Assembly (NCBI GenBank): GCA_020064725.1 | Contig: JAGTWJ010000008.1 | Coordinates: 558,001-622,000 of the forward strand | From: Drechslerella dactyloides | Lineage: Eukaryota > Ascomycota > Orbiliomycetes > Orbiliales > Orbiliaceae | DNA: 64,000 bases | Direction: 5' to 3' | Part shown: in pieces, positions 1 through 11,886 of the stretch | How positions within the stretch are numbered: position 1 is the stretch's first letter | How the letters are laid out: every line of letters begins with the position of its first letter | The notes under the pieces: model-generated | What the model was told of the DNA's origin: nothing | Seen by the model: only the letters and a program-made list of their open reading frames with translations | Database searches by the model: none | Made by a program: the position numbers and the translations under genes

Positions 1-792
1 AGGTCTGTTGGCGGGGTGGTGATGTCCACGATGTAGGTAGAGTAGGACGCGCAGACGACGCTGTCGGGTAGCGGTAGGGTCTTGTAGAAATTTACAGTCT
101 CACCGAATGCGATATTCCTGTACGTATAAAAATGTTAGCAGTAATTCATGGCATACGTGCGGTTGATGGTAAGGAGCGATGACATGGGGCACGGACCTTA
201 GCGGCGCGCCCTTTTTGACATCCCACTCGACGAGCTTGTTCCCACCACAGCTCCACGCCCTCACGCCCTTCACTGAGTCCGCGAACTGGAAGTCTGTAAC
301 AGGGCCAACGTGGCCGCCTTCCAGCGTCTTCACGATCTCAGCTTGCACGGGCGAATACAGGAATATCCTGCCGTTGCTCGACGTCGCCGCGATGACCACT
401 TGCGCGCCGTCGACGCCGTCGTTCGCATCGCCATCCGCGACACTGGCATCATTGGCATCGGACGCCCGCTTCCTCTTCTTCTTCTGTTTCCGGGCAGCGT
501 CCTTATCGGGCTCTGCGAGCGAGCCCCACGATAGTGAGGTGATCTCAACGTTCTTGTCGAAGACGTGCTCGCATTGCAGGCGGGCGGTTGCAGTGTCGTG
601 GCAGCGCAGGCGCTGGGCGTCCAGGCCGCGTAGGACAGAGGTGAAGAGCGGGAGCTTGGACCAACTTGGAGCGAAGGCGGACTGTAGGATTGGCGAGGCC
701 GTCGAGAGGGAGGTTGAGGCGAAGGCGGTGCTGCGTTTCGTTGAACCGCGAGGATTGCTGGACAGCTTTTGCTTTTTGGATTTGCCCGCCAT
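1..792 (-). CDS. UTP5: U3 snoRNP / SSU-processome WD40 protein Utp5 (WDR43 homologue), 3' part outside window
   Basis: Probable Utp5, a WD40 subunit of the t-UTP/UtpA part of the small-subunit processome, acting in the nucleolus on 18S pre-rRNA. Only the first two exons lie in the window: 792..197 and 117..<1. The donor AG|GTCCGT (196) and acceptor ACAG (118) are chosen because they keep the frame open; the nearer GTATGC donor would run straight into a stop. The N-terminus is basic and low-complexity, followed by the conserved start of the first propeller blade (residues about 35-85: SAFAPS, LDAQRLRCHDTATARL). Then come a lysine-rich insertion and a blade ending VEWDVKKG. The assignment rests on recognising this N-terminal block and on the rRNA-processing neighbours TSR1 and UTP7; another WD40 UTP protein is the main alternative. 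Confidence 0.72.
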
Positions 793-3700
793 CGGAGGGA
801 CGGGGTGTTAGAGTCGCGTGGGGGCCGTGTCTGGTAGTGGTAATTGGTCGGGTTGGTAATATGTACAGAGAATGCGAAGGTGATGAAGAAGGTTTGGTGG
901 TGGCCTGTCGTAGTGTTTTTGTGAATGTGCGGTAGACGGGCTGGTGAAGAAACTTTCTCGGTTCAACTTTTTTTTTTTATCCAAAGCCCGAACATTGGGA
1001 TCCTGACATTTGCCGAAACGGGAATGTTTGACTGTATTACAACACACAAAATGCAACATCTGCGGCTGCCTGCCGTGGAATCAGCAGACATCGGGAGGTC
1101 GTGACGATATGCTATAGATCTGGAACCAGATGGAAGCTACAACTCTAGCGCTATTTACCGATTGATGGAATAACTTTTAAATCTTGGATTTGTCAACAGC
1201 GTGCCATCAAAGTTTATCAAAGTTTACGGCAGCCCTGTGTTGTATATCTTGAAAGATCCTTACAGACAAAGTTTGGGCTTCAAAGGTTTGGCTAGACATC
1301 ATGTTCAATCTGTGTGATCTGAGCACTAGCTGACATGTGTATAGTCCAGATCTATGATATTCTTACAGACTTGAATTGTACTTGTTTGGCAAGTATCTAC
1401 CAACCGTTGGTTGTATATATCGGCGGTGTCAGTCAACCGAGTTGTCCGTACATGATACCAGAGAGATTGTATACATGTATGATGCCGCCGTTTTGAATTT
1501 TGTATTCAAACCCGTCACATCGGCTGCCGATGTGATAAAATGTAGATAGACTCGGGAACGCTGCGAGAGCCCGAAAATAAGCGGAAGTAGTCAGACGAGT
1601 CAGCACGTGTTCGCGATGCGTCCGCCCGAGTTGCAAAAGATAGTTGCGACAATTCGGTACCGGCGACGAGAGAGTGGTATCAGATATCTAAATTCTGTAT
1701 TATGATATATACTGTGGTCGTTTCCATCGGGCCGGGGCCGAGGCCGCGTATACGTATGCGTATGCACATGTGCTATATGCGACCGTTTTTGGCCGTACGT
1801 ATCTGATGCGGTCTTGGTATATTCACGCGAGCGGCCGCGCATATGCACTTGGGTAGATATGGATATGTCAATCTCGGCGATGACCCAGCCTTTTGTGCGT
1901 AGCAATGGAGTATGTATTATATACTTGTATTTTTGAGTATGCCAGCGAAGCTCTTTATGGAATAGTCTAGGGAAAGCTTAGAGCTTCGTCGAGGATTGGG
2001 ATTAGACCTAGCTACTGTCGAGACCCTCGACATAGAACGACATCTGACTGGTCTAAATTGCCTACGAACCTGATAAAAGTCCTAGATCCGATACTCAGAA
2101 GCGCATCCTCGACTCAATTTGGGACATCCAGGATCGTGCGCACCTGCACTCTAGCAAACCAGCGGCTCTGCCTCGTACGACTGCAGTTTGCGAACTGAAG
2201 GGCGTGTTGCAGCCCAGCTAGCCGACCTGGGCGACAGTCACACGCCCATGCCTGGCCCTCAAATTCCCACCCCGAAAAAGCCTGCCAGAGCAATAGCCTG
2301 ACTAACACCCGTCGCAACCTCCTCCGCCCTCACTTTAGTCATCATATGATGCAGAATCACCAGCACCAGGACGACAATTTCTCGAAAGGCAGCAAATTTG
2401 ATCTCTTCGACTTCACCAAAACAAAATTCTCGAAAACGCCGCCTCTCGACTGGTGGCTTGACGGACGGAACCACCTAGGATTCGAACAGGACTTTCGTAC
2501 GTAGCAACCGCTGCACCGCCGATACATACGTCTCATCGATTTCGAAAGGAAGGCCCGCTGCGCGAAGGCGGCCCCATGATTATCAAAATGGCAGCATGCA
2601 GAAGAACTCTCGATGGCCTTCCGGAGCTCGCTCGTCCTCGCCTGTCTGCAGGTCGCAAACGCACGCCCTGAGGAGATGACCTCACACTAGTATAACTCCG
2701 ACCTCGACTAGAGCTGCTCGACCGATATTACTTACTTACATTCAGGCTCTATCACCTCCTGAAATTATCGATATGTGGCCTCGGGCGCCGGTGGACCAGC
2801 CAATGTGTAACGCACGATACGACTATGACAACGACAGACAGCCGCCGTTGTTCCGCATGCGAAACCATGTCGGAACCGACCATGATCCTTCTCTAGCATA
2901 GGTGCAAGCTTAACCCCCGTCTTCGGGTTGACGGTGCTGCCAACAAATCTGGTGTGCATACCCCTCCTTTGCATCTTGGTTTAGTTCTTTTAATCCTTCC
3001 CTGACGGGTTCGGATCTGTCGAGAAGGCGAGCAAGCAAGCGGGCAAGCTAACATTTCATCACGCTTTCCTGCCTTCCCCTCTGGCACTGTACAGGAAGAA
3101 AGCAAAAAATGCACCGGCGGGTCTCGACAGCTTTCTGCTGTGATCACAAACACGCTTCCCGTTTTTTTCCCCCCTCTCTCGCAGCGGGAAATCGCGCCCG
3201 AGCTGGATGCCAAGGCGACCTGTGTTGGTGGAGCAAAATAATTGTCCACGCAATGGTTTGTGGCGGGGGGGCATATTTCACGCACCAGCGAAATTAAACT
3301 GAGAGGGGACCATACATGCACAACAGGGCCTTTGCTTCTTTCGAAGGGGAAGGGACGGCGGCCAGCACCGGATTGTTCAGCTTTCCGAGGAACCGTAAGG
3401 GTCGGCTATCGAGATGTTTGGATCCCGCTTCTATTCTAGGGAGCGACGTCACGTTGCGAAATATCGCTCTCGTGTTTCCTGTCCGAGGATTCGAGCTTTG
3501 GCTGCATACATGCACAGGATATACGCGTTTGTCTCACGAAGGTGCTCGACTTGGCTGCCGACTGGCTGGACGAACGGATGGGGAAGTGAGCGGTCACGGG
3601 ATCTTTGGGTGCTTTTATTTTTCTGGTTGGCCAGATCGCGTTCAGGATGGGTTTCGGTGTGCATCCCAGTTCCCCATACATAGCCTGGCCTTGAAGGTCA

Positions 3701-6200
3701 GAATACAAGTTGCTCATGCATATTTCGACAGACATCGCGCGGTTGGAGGTGCGAGAGCTGTCAGATGCAACAAACAGTCTCGGTTGAACAAAACGGGTTG
3801 GTTCTAATTCTCTTTCTCCATCTTTTGACCTGCAGCGCGAGTTTTTTTTCGCTTTCTCCCACGCAATACCCTTGTCGGAATGAGGACATGGGCAACGGGC
3901 CAGCGAAGACGCCAGGTCAGGAAAAAGAAACGAACGTTTTTTGGGGGGGATGAGGACAGTTGGAGAGAAAGAAGGTTGGGTCGGCCGTCGTCCTCACTCT
4001 CGAGCGCCCATCGGTTTCCTCCTGTCGAAATTCCCCAGCAGGCCAGCTAGCCAGCCTCGAGCTGGGCCGCCGGGTCTCACCATGATGGCACCCAAGATCT
4101 CGAAAGCAGGAAGGGGAGGAGTGCCAGGGCAGAAAAAAGAAAGTCAGGCTATCGATTTCAAAACAAAGAGAGAGCAGAAGAGAGAGCCTGAAGGGCAACC
4201 CTGGCCCCTCTTTTTCCTGCTCCTCTCTCCGTCCTTCGTTTTTTTCCTTTGCACACGCGGGCTCTTGCATGGCGCCGGACTAGGCTTCATCTGGCAAGGC
4301 ACGACTGATTCGCTCGACCATTTAAAACCACCCGCAGCTGCTCCCCCAATTTCAGTCCCGTAAATTTCTCTTGCTGTACCCGAGCGGCACCCACACCCAC
4401 AAAGCACCACGAACTAACTCTTTTTTTATTTTTTTTCTTCTTACAGGGCTCGCTCGCAGGTCTTGTTAGAAAAAAAAAAAAATATTCGCAGGGCGTCGCA
4501 GCGCAGCCAGAGGGACAGTCAGACGGTTTGCGCGGGTGTTTGCTGCTGAGGGGGAAACCTTATCGAAGAGCTGCACCCCTCCTCCTAAATAAATACGATC
4601 GCAGAGGCCGTGGTTTATTGGGCGGCCTGCCAGTCCTCCTCGCCTCACGGGATTACAACACAGCATTTGCCATTTGCAGATTTCGAGACAAATTGGACTG
4701 CGGCTGCCATTACAAGTGGCATTACACTATCATTACGGAGGCCGCTCTCTTTATTATAATATTGCTGCTGCATACGACAACGGCCAGTGCTGTTACGACT
4801 GACGACCGGAACTTCAGGTTGGTGCATACATTTTACTTGTTATCGTTTTGTAGTAGTACTTTATTGCTGTGCTTTATATCATACCATCGGCGCTCTTTTG
4901 TTTTTTTCTGCGAACAGACCCCAGCCCGCCTTCCTTTCTTTTCCCGCTGTCCTTATTATCAGATGATCCACAGGCAAGTGCTCGTTGGCGCGAGTAAGCT
5001 TCTCCTCTTAGTTTCTTGAGAGAAATTAAGATGATTGATTGTGATATCGATTGAGTACTTGCTCGCCGTGCCTGCTGCGTCGTCAGCTTTTTTTTTTTTT
5101 GCCCTCCTCCATCGATATCTTCATACATTCTATACATTGGCTTTCCATTTATTTTCTGTTAGCTCGTCGGGTTGGAATACTAAAGCGAATTCCGGCGCGA
5201 TGCAGCTGTTTGTCATTCGTTCTTGCCCTTCCTTGCCTCTTTAAATCGTCCCCTTCGGTAAGCGACTGCTGCTCTGATATAATCAACATCGCAGCAGCAG
5301 TAGCTCAGCTGTTGGCGGCAAGGTTGCGCTCCCATGATGTTATATCATATCAACCGCATCACCGGCTGCCCTCTTGCTGTTGCTTTCTTCACGGTGAGGA
5401 CCTGGTCAGCGCACGGCGGGGCCTAGCCAGAGCCATATGGGCCAAGCGCATGTCCCGGTTGAAGCTCTCTCTCTCTCTCAGCCCACAGGCTGGAGCGTTC
5501 GTTCGTTCGTTCGGCTGTTGGCCCAAAAGCATGCGGCCGTGCTGGGGGCGCGGCCTTAGTCAGCAGTATAAATTTTGGGCCTGCCAACCGGCGCCGCGTT
5601 TGATTTCAATCCTCAAATTATTTTGCTGCTTGCTTTTTCCGTTCGTCTCGAGCTCCACTCCCGCCCTCCGCAACACTTTCCCTCCACCCTCCCTCTCTCT
5701 CCATCCCATCGCACGCATCCTCCACCATCACTATCGCCACCCATCTCAACATCGCTGCTGGCACCGCCGCTACATCTCTAGCTGCTGCTGCTGCTGCTAC
5801 TGCTTCCTCTGCCGGCATCGTGAGGCGGACGACACGGCGCGCAGCTGCTTGCTTGCTTGCTTGGGTTCTGGTTGCTCGCCGCATCGCCTAACCGCTGCTC
5901 GCGACATCACTGACCTGAGCTTCAAGCTTCCTCCTCCACATTTCCACCACTCTGATACCTGCAAACACTCTCATGTCTGTCGCCCGTGCCTCTCCTGCTG
6001 TCCCGCATCCTTGTCGCCCTGAGCGTCGTCGCTTGCGTCTACTTTACACATGGGAGACTAACTGGCACGTCTGTGCGACGGTGTCGTGTGCAGGTGCTAA
6101 TCCCGCCATCGTCTGAAAGCTTCGACAACCACCACCCGATACAGTCTCACCTCCCTCGCCACCATCCACTATAAAAGGATTCCATCTCTCGCTTATCATC
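793..6200. other. 5.4 kb intergenic region, pyrimidine-rich towards BET gene
   Basis: No credible gene was found. Many short open frames exist on both strands but lack family resemblance, consistent splice signals or coding-like composition. The first part (about 1-2.7 kb) is mixed, partly AT-rich. From about 3.8 kb to 6.2 kb the plus strand is strongly C/T-rich with short tandem repeats such as GTTCGTTCGTTCG (about 5500), TTGCTTGCTTGCTTG (about 5845) and CTG runs (about 5780). This looks like promoter plus long leader of the downstream bromodomain gene. Confidence 0.6.
6170..6177 (+). promoter_or_regulatory. TATA-like octamer just upstream of BET start codon
   Basis: TATAAAAG lies only 24 bases before the ATG at 6201. 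As a real core promoter it would leave almost no leader, so it may be coincidental or drive a nearly leaderless transcript. Confidence 0.2.
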
Positions 6201-8953
6201 ATGGCGAACCCTCCCACCTCCTCCCCCGTTCCTCCTACATCCGATCTCGATACATCGAAACCAACACCATCAACATCCCTCCCATCCTCTACAGATAACA
6301 CCTCCCTCAAGCGAGACGACAGCCTGGCCAGGGAGCCCGACACCGCCGTAGCCGTCGCGGATACCAACGGTCATTACAACGGCAATACCGTAAAGCCTAT
6401 CACCGCTCCCTTATCTCCACCGATCCCCACACCACCTTTCACCGAAAGCTTCGACTCATCCGCCCAGGGCCAGAGGGCTATGAGCAGCCTCACGTTAGAA
6501 TCGCCAGAGACGACTTCTGATAAGCCTCTCGAAACTCAAAGCGTCGCCCCGACTGCACCCGTCGCCCCATCTATCATCGGCGAATCAGCTATCTCTCAAC
6601 AGCCGAACACAGCCACGGCCGCCGTCGTCGATCAGCCGACCTCAGATGTCAGGGATCAGGCGAAGACATCGGAGTCTCCTGAGGTTGACATGGAAGATGC
6701 TACCCCCGCGGCTGCAGTGGAGTCTGGGTCGGCAGAGCCTGCCACTGGTGGTCAGGGCACTACTTCTCACCCACCGGCTGCCCAGGACGCTGAAATGCCA
6801 GACGCTCCCGCTCACGTTTCTTCTCCACCCTCCGTCTTGAACTCGTCACTCGTTCGCGCACGATCAGAGTCCGTTGAGCCTGAGCGACCTAACAAACGCC
6901 AGAAAACCGCTGAACCTGAATCACTACCGGATGCTGCGGCCTCAGAGCACCCTCCCGTCAAGACCAATGGAACCCAGTCAGGCAAGCCGGAGGTATCCAG
7001 CCCTGTTGCTATGGACACGAGCATGGATCAACCGGTTAAGGCGGAAGGGTCGCAGCAAGCAGCTCCTAAGCCTCCTCCCATGCTAGGAGATCCAATGCCG
7101 GCACATCAGGCAAGATTTGCTCTCTCACAGATGAAAAACATCAAGCGATTGAAGGATGCCCAGGCTTTTTTGACTCCTGTCGACCCCGTCAAGCTCAATC
7201 TTCCGACTTACTTCGACATCATCAAGAACCCGATTTCGCTACAGGATATGGAGAAAAAGCTTACTAATGGTGAATACCACAACCCGGATGAACTGAAGGC
7301 CGATCTTGATCTTATGGTTCACAACACGATGCTGTTCAACGGACCAGAGCACGCAGTGACACTTTCTGGAAGACACATTCACAGCAAGTACCTGGCTTTG
7401 TTGGAGAGAATGCCTGCGGCTGAGATCGCCCAGAAGGCAAAGGCCCCTCCCAAGCGACCTGTTGTTTCCACCGCCGACATTCCAGCTCCTGTTGCCCCGC
7501 CTCCAGTCGACGCAAGAGTCCGACGCGAATCGACCCGAACTTCAGCACCCACATCCGCAATGTCACCCACAGCAGCTTCTCCAACATTTTCTTTGACGCC
7601 CGGCGGCGTGCCTCAGATCAGGCGCGATAGTATAGTGACTGCTGACGGCCGTCCAAAGCGCCCCATCCATGCACCACCTCCCCGTGACTTGCCATACTCG
7701 GGCGACCTCAAGCCTCGTCGGAAGAAGTCGATCGCCGAATTCAAGTTTTGCGAAGGAATCATGAAGGAGCTCTGGAAAAAGCAACATCAGGCGATAGCTT
7801 ACCCATTCTATAATCCGGTCGACCCGGTCGCATTGGAGATTCCGGATTATTTCAAGGTTATCAAGAAGCCGATGGACATGTCAGAAATCCAACGAAAGCT
7901 CAACCACAACGAATACAACAACGCAAACGAGTTCGAAGTGGACATCAGGCTCATGTTCAACAACTGCTACAAATTCAATCCACCCGATTCACCGGTCTAC
8001 AAATGCGGCAAAGCCTTGGAGGCGATTTTTGACGAGAAGTGGTCGCAGAAACCAAGCTTTAAGGAAGAAACCCCAACGCCACCAGTTCAAGAGGAGGAAG
8101 AAGACGACGATGAAGAGGAGGAGGAAAGTGAGGACGAAGCTTCGCCGCAGCTTGAAAAGCTCGAAGCCAAGCTCAATCGCCTTACTTCGGAGATTGAGAC
8201 TATTCGAAAGCAAAAGAAAGCTAAAAAGGCCACTCCACCCGCTACCGCTAAAAATCACAAGAAGAAAGCTAGTGGCGGCGGTAGCGTTGGGAAGGCCGGC
8301 GGCAAATCTGCCCCTCCAACTAAGAAGAAGAGTGGTGGTAGCAAGAAGAAGTCCGAACCGGAGGTCCCCTACATGACTTTTGCCCAGAAACAGGAGCTTA
8401 GTGAGCGGATAAACACGCTTTCGCCAACCAAGATGCATCAGGCTTTGAGTCTCATTAGAAGTGAACACCCGAACTTGACCGTAAGTTGAAGAAATCCACC
8501 CTTCTCCAAAATGGACGAATTCTAACGTGCTGCTACAGGACGGAGATGAGATCGAGCTAGACATCGACGAGCTAGCTGCCACGACATTGCATAAGCTGTA
8601 CAAATTCGTGGCTGAAAACACCCTCGCACCATCTCCGCCTACCCAGCATCCTGCCCCGGCACCCAAGCACGGAAAGTCGGCTGCCCCAGCCAAGCCTCGG
8701 AAGAAGAACAAGCCGATGTCGGCGACGGAGCAGGAGCGCAAGATCCTTGAGCTCCAGAGCCAGATTTCGGGTTTCGAAGGGGGTTCTCCGACTGATGACG
8801 GGCCGAGGTCGCTTGCGTCAATGGGACCTACTAAGCGTATGTTTGCCTGCCGTCTGAGACATCCTGCCAGTGTTGCTAACGTGACCATTTACAGAAGCCG
8901 AGAGCTCCAGTGATGATGACTCTTCATCTGGGTCGGAGAGCGAGGAGGAATAA
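6201..8953 (+). CDS. BDF1: BET-family double bromodomain factor (Bdf1-like)
   Basis: Chromatin reader that binds acetylated histone tails and links them to transcription (TFIID/SWR1-type functions in yeast Bdf1). Exons 6201..8480, 8539..8836 and 8895..8953 give 878 residues; both introns have good donors (GTAAGT, GTATGT) and CTAAC branch sites. A disordered, Ser/Pro/Thr-rich N-terminus of about 300 residues precedes bromodomain 1 (about 301-405) and bromodomain 2 (about 506-614). The acetyl-lysine Asn is present in both (LFNG in BD1, KFNP in BD2). A Glu/Asp-rich stretch and coiled coil (about 630-670) follow, then the NET domain (about 722-785), which is interrupted by intron 1. The C-terminus is a short acidic serine tail (SSSDDD). 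The family's order BD1-BD2-NET is complete. The start codon is preceded by ATCATC. Confidence 0.93.
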
Positions 8954-10418
8954 ATGCAAATTTACGCCGACCGCTCTCTTTGTGCGACACGCTGTTGATC
9001 TATCTGTTTTATCCTCTTTTCTCTGTTGATACTTTTTTACGAGACGTCTTTTCGATTCCCCGATTTGTCTGTCTCCTTTTTTTCACGCATAAATCCTATA
9101 ATCTATGATACGCCCCCCTCGGTTCACTTCTTCTTCATCTTTCCTCTCTCCCGTCATATCCACCCGATTCTCTTGGCCCGCTTTTGTTATCCATGTCGAA
9201 CATGCGTTTTACTGCCGGATGCAACAAACCGGATGCTCCCTTTTAACATGATCAATCACATTCTCCCCGTCTGCTGTTCCTGTGCTGGACTGATGCGGGC
9301 AGGGGAATGTGCTTTACATGCATGTATTAATCCTCGACGGCGTATTTATTGAGCTGATATTCGGAGAGATACAAAATGAACAGGAAATTTCAGGATGTGG
9401 TTGCGAGGAAATAATGGCCGTGTGTGTATGCGGATGACAACGTCTTTAACTTGTGTTTTATGCTCTTTAACGGCGGCTTTCTTGAAGGTTCGAGTTTTTA
9501 TGCTGTATTTCCTAGTGATGCGGTGATGGGGGTTTACGATGACGTGCGGGCTATGCTGCTTGAGGTTCGTATTGCTTTGCACCAGGATTCTGATTCTGTC
9601 TACGTTTCCTAAGTTTCAAGTTACTCTGACGATGGTGCGCGTGCGCGTTTCTGTCGGTTTCTTTGTCATGGCGGCTATTGGCGATGGGCGGCGGGATCCG
9701 TCAGGACTCTTCAGTCGGATGGTGCCACGCTATCTTTCTCTCTGGGTCGGTCTACGTCTGCAATCCAGTGCTTCTGCTTCGAAACCCGATGGTCTTTTCT
9801 GATTGACGTTCTTCTACTATTTTTTCCCGTCCTTTATGGTTTTGAATGTTGTGTATTATAGTGGGATGGTTCTAGGCTGGCGAAAACAAATAAAACGGTA
9901 CGGCGAAGGTTCGGTTTCATGCATGGTTGTGCACGCTCTATAATAACTAGTCGTCTCGAATGTAGCCCTACGGATTCATGCGTGGTAGACTTCTGATGCG
10001 TGGCCGGTGAGTATACTTTATAAATCCTAAGCTGATATTCTAGCATGATCAATACGTTTACAAGCTAGTAGATACACAAAGTCAAGTTCTCTGTCTGTAG
10101 GTATTACTCGTATTCGTATATTACAAACATGCATGGTATGGTGCCAATTTGAACGTTCTCGACTCTAGCTTCCCTCAGACTAGCTTCAGCCGACGTTGTA
10201 CTCGCACAATCGATCGACCAGGCGTCCAACATTCTTGCTCCAGGCACCCATCCGCAGGTACCCACCTGCTGATATCAAGACGAAACGACAAAACCAGAAC
10301 AAAGCGAACTAAACGTTGAACGACAGTAAGATAGTATACAACATGTTATCGTGGAAGCACCGCACTTGCACACCTGACCTGTACCCTTGCGTACGGGTAT
10401 TTAGGTGCATGTATACGA
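8954..10418. other. intergenic, 3' flank of BET gene and of small gene
   Basis: About 1.5 kb with no supported gene. It holds the 3' ends of the convergent BET gene and the 162-residue gene. It is T-rich after the BET stop (9005-9210). Confidence 0.5.
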
Positions 10419-11095
10419 TTAGGAGGTATTCTCGCCGGGAGCACTCTCATTCGCATATTTGGTCAAGAATCCATTGCCCGCGGTCCCTTCTCGATTTGTC
10501 CCCTTCGGCGAGCCGAACAGCTGGGGGCCGCCAATGTCGCGTCGTGCAGCTTCCTTTGCGACTTCGTCGAGGATGTCGCTGCCGCGACGCTGGGCCTTGG
10601 TCTGGGTGGTCTCAACCGAGCGTTTGGCGTCGTCGAGGGCGTTGTCTAGCTTTTCGTGGGCTTGCTCCGACAGGGTTGGCCTTTGGGATGGGGTGTGGTG
10701 TTCTTTGGAGGGGAAGCCAATTGGCTTTGAGGCGAAGCCGGTGCGGGTGGGCTTTGATAAGCCGATGGTTTCTTTGAAGCTTTCGAACGTTTCGGCCTAC
10801 ATATTCACGAATCAGCAAACTGTGGACTTGTAGCTCGATGTCCTTATCGAACTAACGATTAGAAGTTGCATGGTTGGGTTGTATTATTATGGCAGGGATA
10901 CGTGTGCACGTGTGGATGTATGCTTACCCAGCTCTTCCGGCGTTCTGGAACCTGCATGGGATTATCCTCGCGGTCGACACCCCGTGCGCCCTATATAACC
11001 GGTCAGTATTTCTGTCCCCAGTAAATCGGTCGTTAATGCCCGCTTGCCTCTTTGAAGCCCTTCATGCTCGATTTGTCGTTCTTGTCAGAGTTCAT
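10419..11095 (-). CDS. small hydrophilic protein of unknown function, three exons
   Basis: Not a recognised family. Coding was recovered from splice signals, because the two short 5' exons hide it. Exons are 11095..11048, 10990..10928 and 10796..10419, giving 162 residues. Intron 1 (57 nt) appears to be a GC-AG intron, GAG|GCAAGC to ATATAG; intron 2 (131 nt) runs GTAAGC to TGTAG. Both junctions are phase 0 and keep one uninterrupted frame. The protein is highly charged and lacks signal peptide or membrane segment. Its middle (about 78-120) is alanine/glutamate/lysine-rich and probably helical, with SEQAHEKLDNALDDAK; the end is glycine/asparagine-rich. The composition suggests an intrinsically disordered or stress-type protein, but no function is assigned. 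The GC donor is the least certain point; a different first exon is possible. Confidence 0.6.
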
Positions 11096-11886
11096 TTTGG
11101 AAATTGTTGCAACGTTTGCGACCTTGCGTTGTTGAGTAACTAGTACAACATATCAGCGAACCGTCCATGCGCATGGATATCTCTATACGACTGTATGGTG
11201 CATTGAAGAAAGGACTCACTATGCTAAGATTATAGTTGATAGTAGATTGCAATTGTAACTGTCGATATCAAGTGCATGTGAGAAAGGCGCCTCCATCGAA
11301 AGGTGCGGCCATTGGCGTATTTATGCTTATCCTCCACGCCCGCCGACGTCATTGCGAGCCCTCCAATCCGGTAGAAATAGGCATTCGCAGGGCCTCGACC
11401 AACGTACATGTATGTACATGTACAAGTCCAAGGCCATGACCATGGCAGCGATACAATTACGTTACCAACATGTCCCGTTTACCGTGCACACAATACCGGA
11501 TCAATCCGCCCATTACATCACGTCACGAGACTGGCTCTTCTCTCGAATGCAATATCATATCAGCTAGCCGAGGGATCGCTTCGACAACGGCCGGATCGAG
11601 GTTCGTGCCGCACCAAGCGTCCTGGCAATTGCCACCGTCCCCGCGAAAACCCCAAACTTGCTTTTGAAAATTCCATCCCCGCAGCAAACTCCCAAAAAGC
11701 TAAAGCTAAACGGCCTAGCTACATTTTTGTACTTGCACACATTCCACCAAATATGCAAAAACGCCGCGGCCAGCAGCCTGAAGAGGATCGATATACATTG
11801 CGCTATACATCGCATCTCGAATGCGGCGCGGACTCTGCACGCGACAATGCAGGCTACTCGCTCGAGTGCGCGAGGATGGTACCTGC
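11096..11886. other. intergenic between small gene and TSR1 3' end
   Basis: About 790 bp without a supported gene. It holds the promoter of the 162-residue gene and the 3' flank of TSR1, both transcribed leftwards. Confidence 0.45.

Noticed and set aside
2460..2530. tRNA-like stretch on the minus strand with GTTCGAATCC (B-box-like) and GTGCAGCGG (A-box-like)
   Set aside because: The T-stem does not pair beyond one base and no matching 5' acceptor strand exists; at most a decayed tRNA-like relic.
3316..3807. 163-codon plus-strand frame and overlapping shadows
   Set aside because: Several frames open over the same DNA on both strands; residues look random.
5051..6022. 323-codon open frame in the BET upstream region
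   Set aside because: Opens at TTG, low-complexity Ser/Pro/Cys translation of a C/T-rich tract, no domain likeness.
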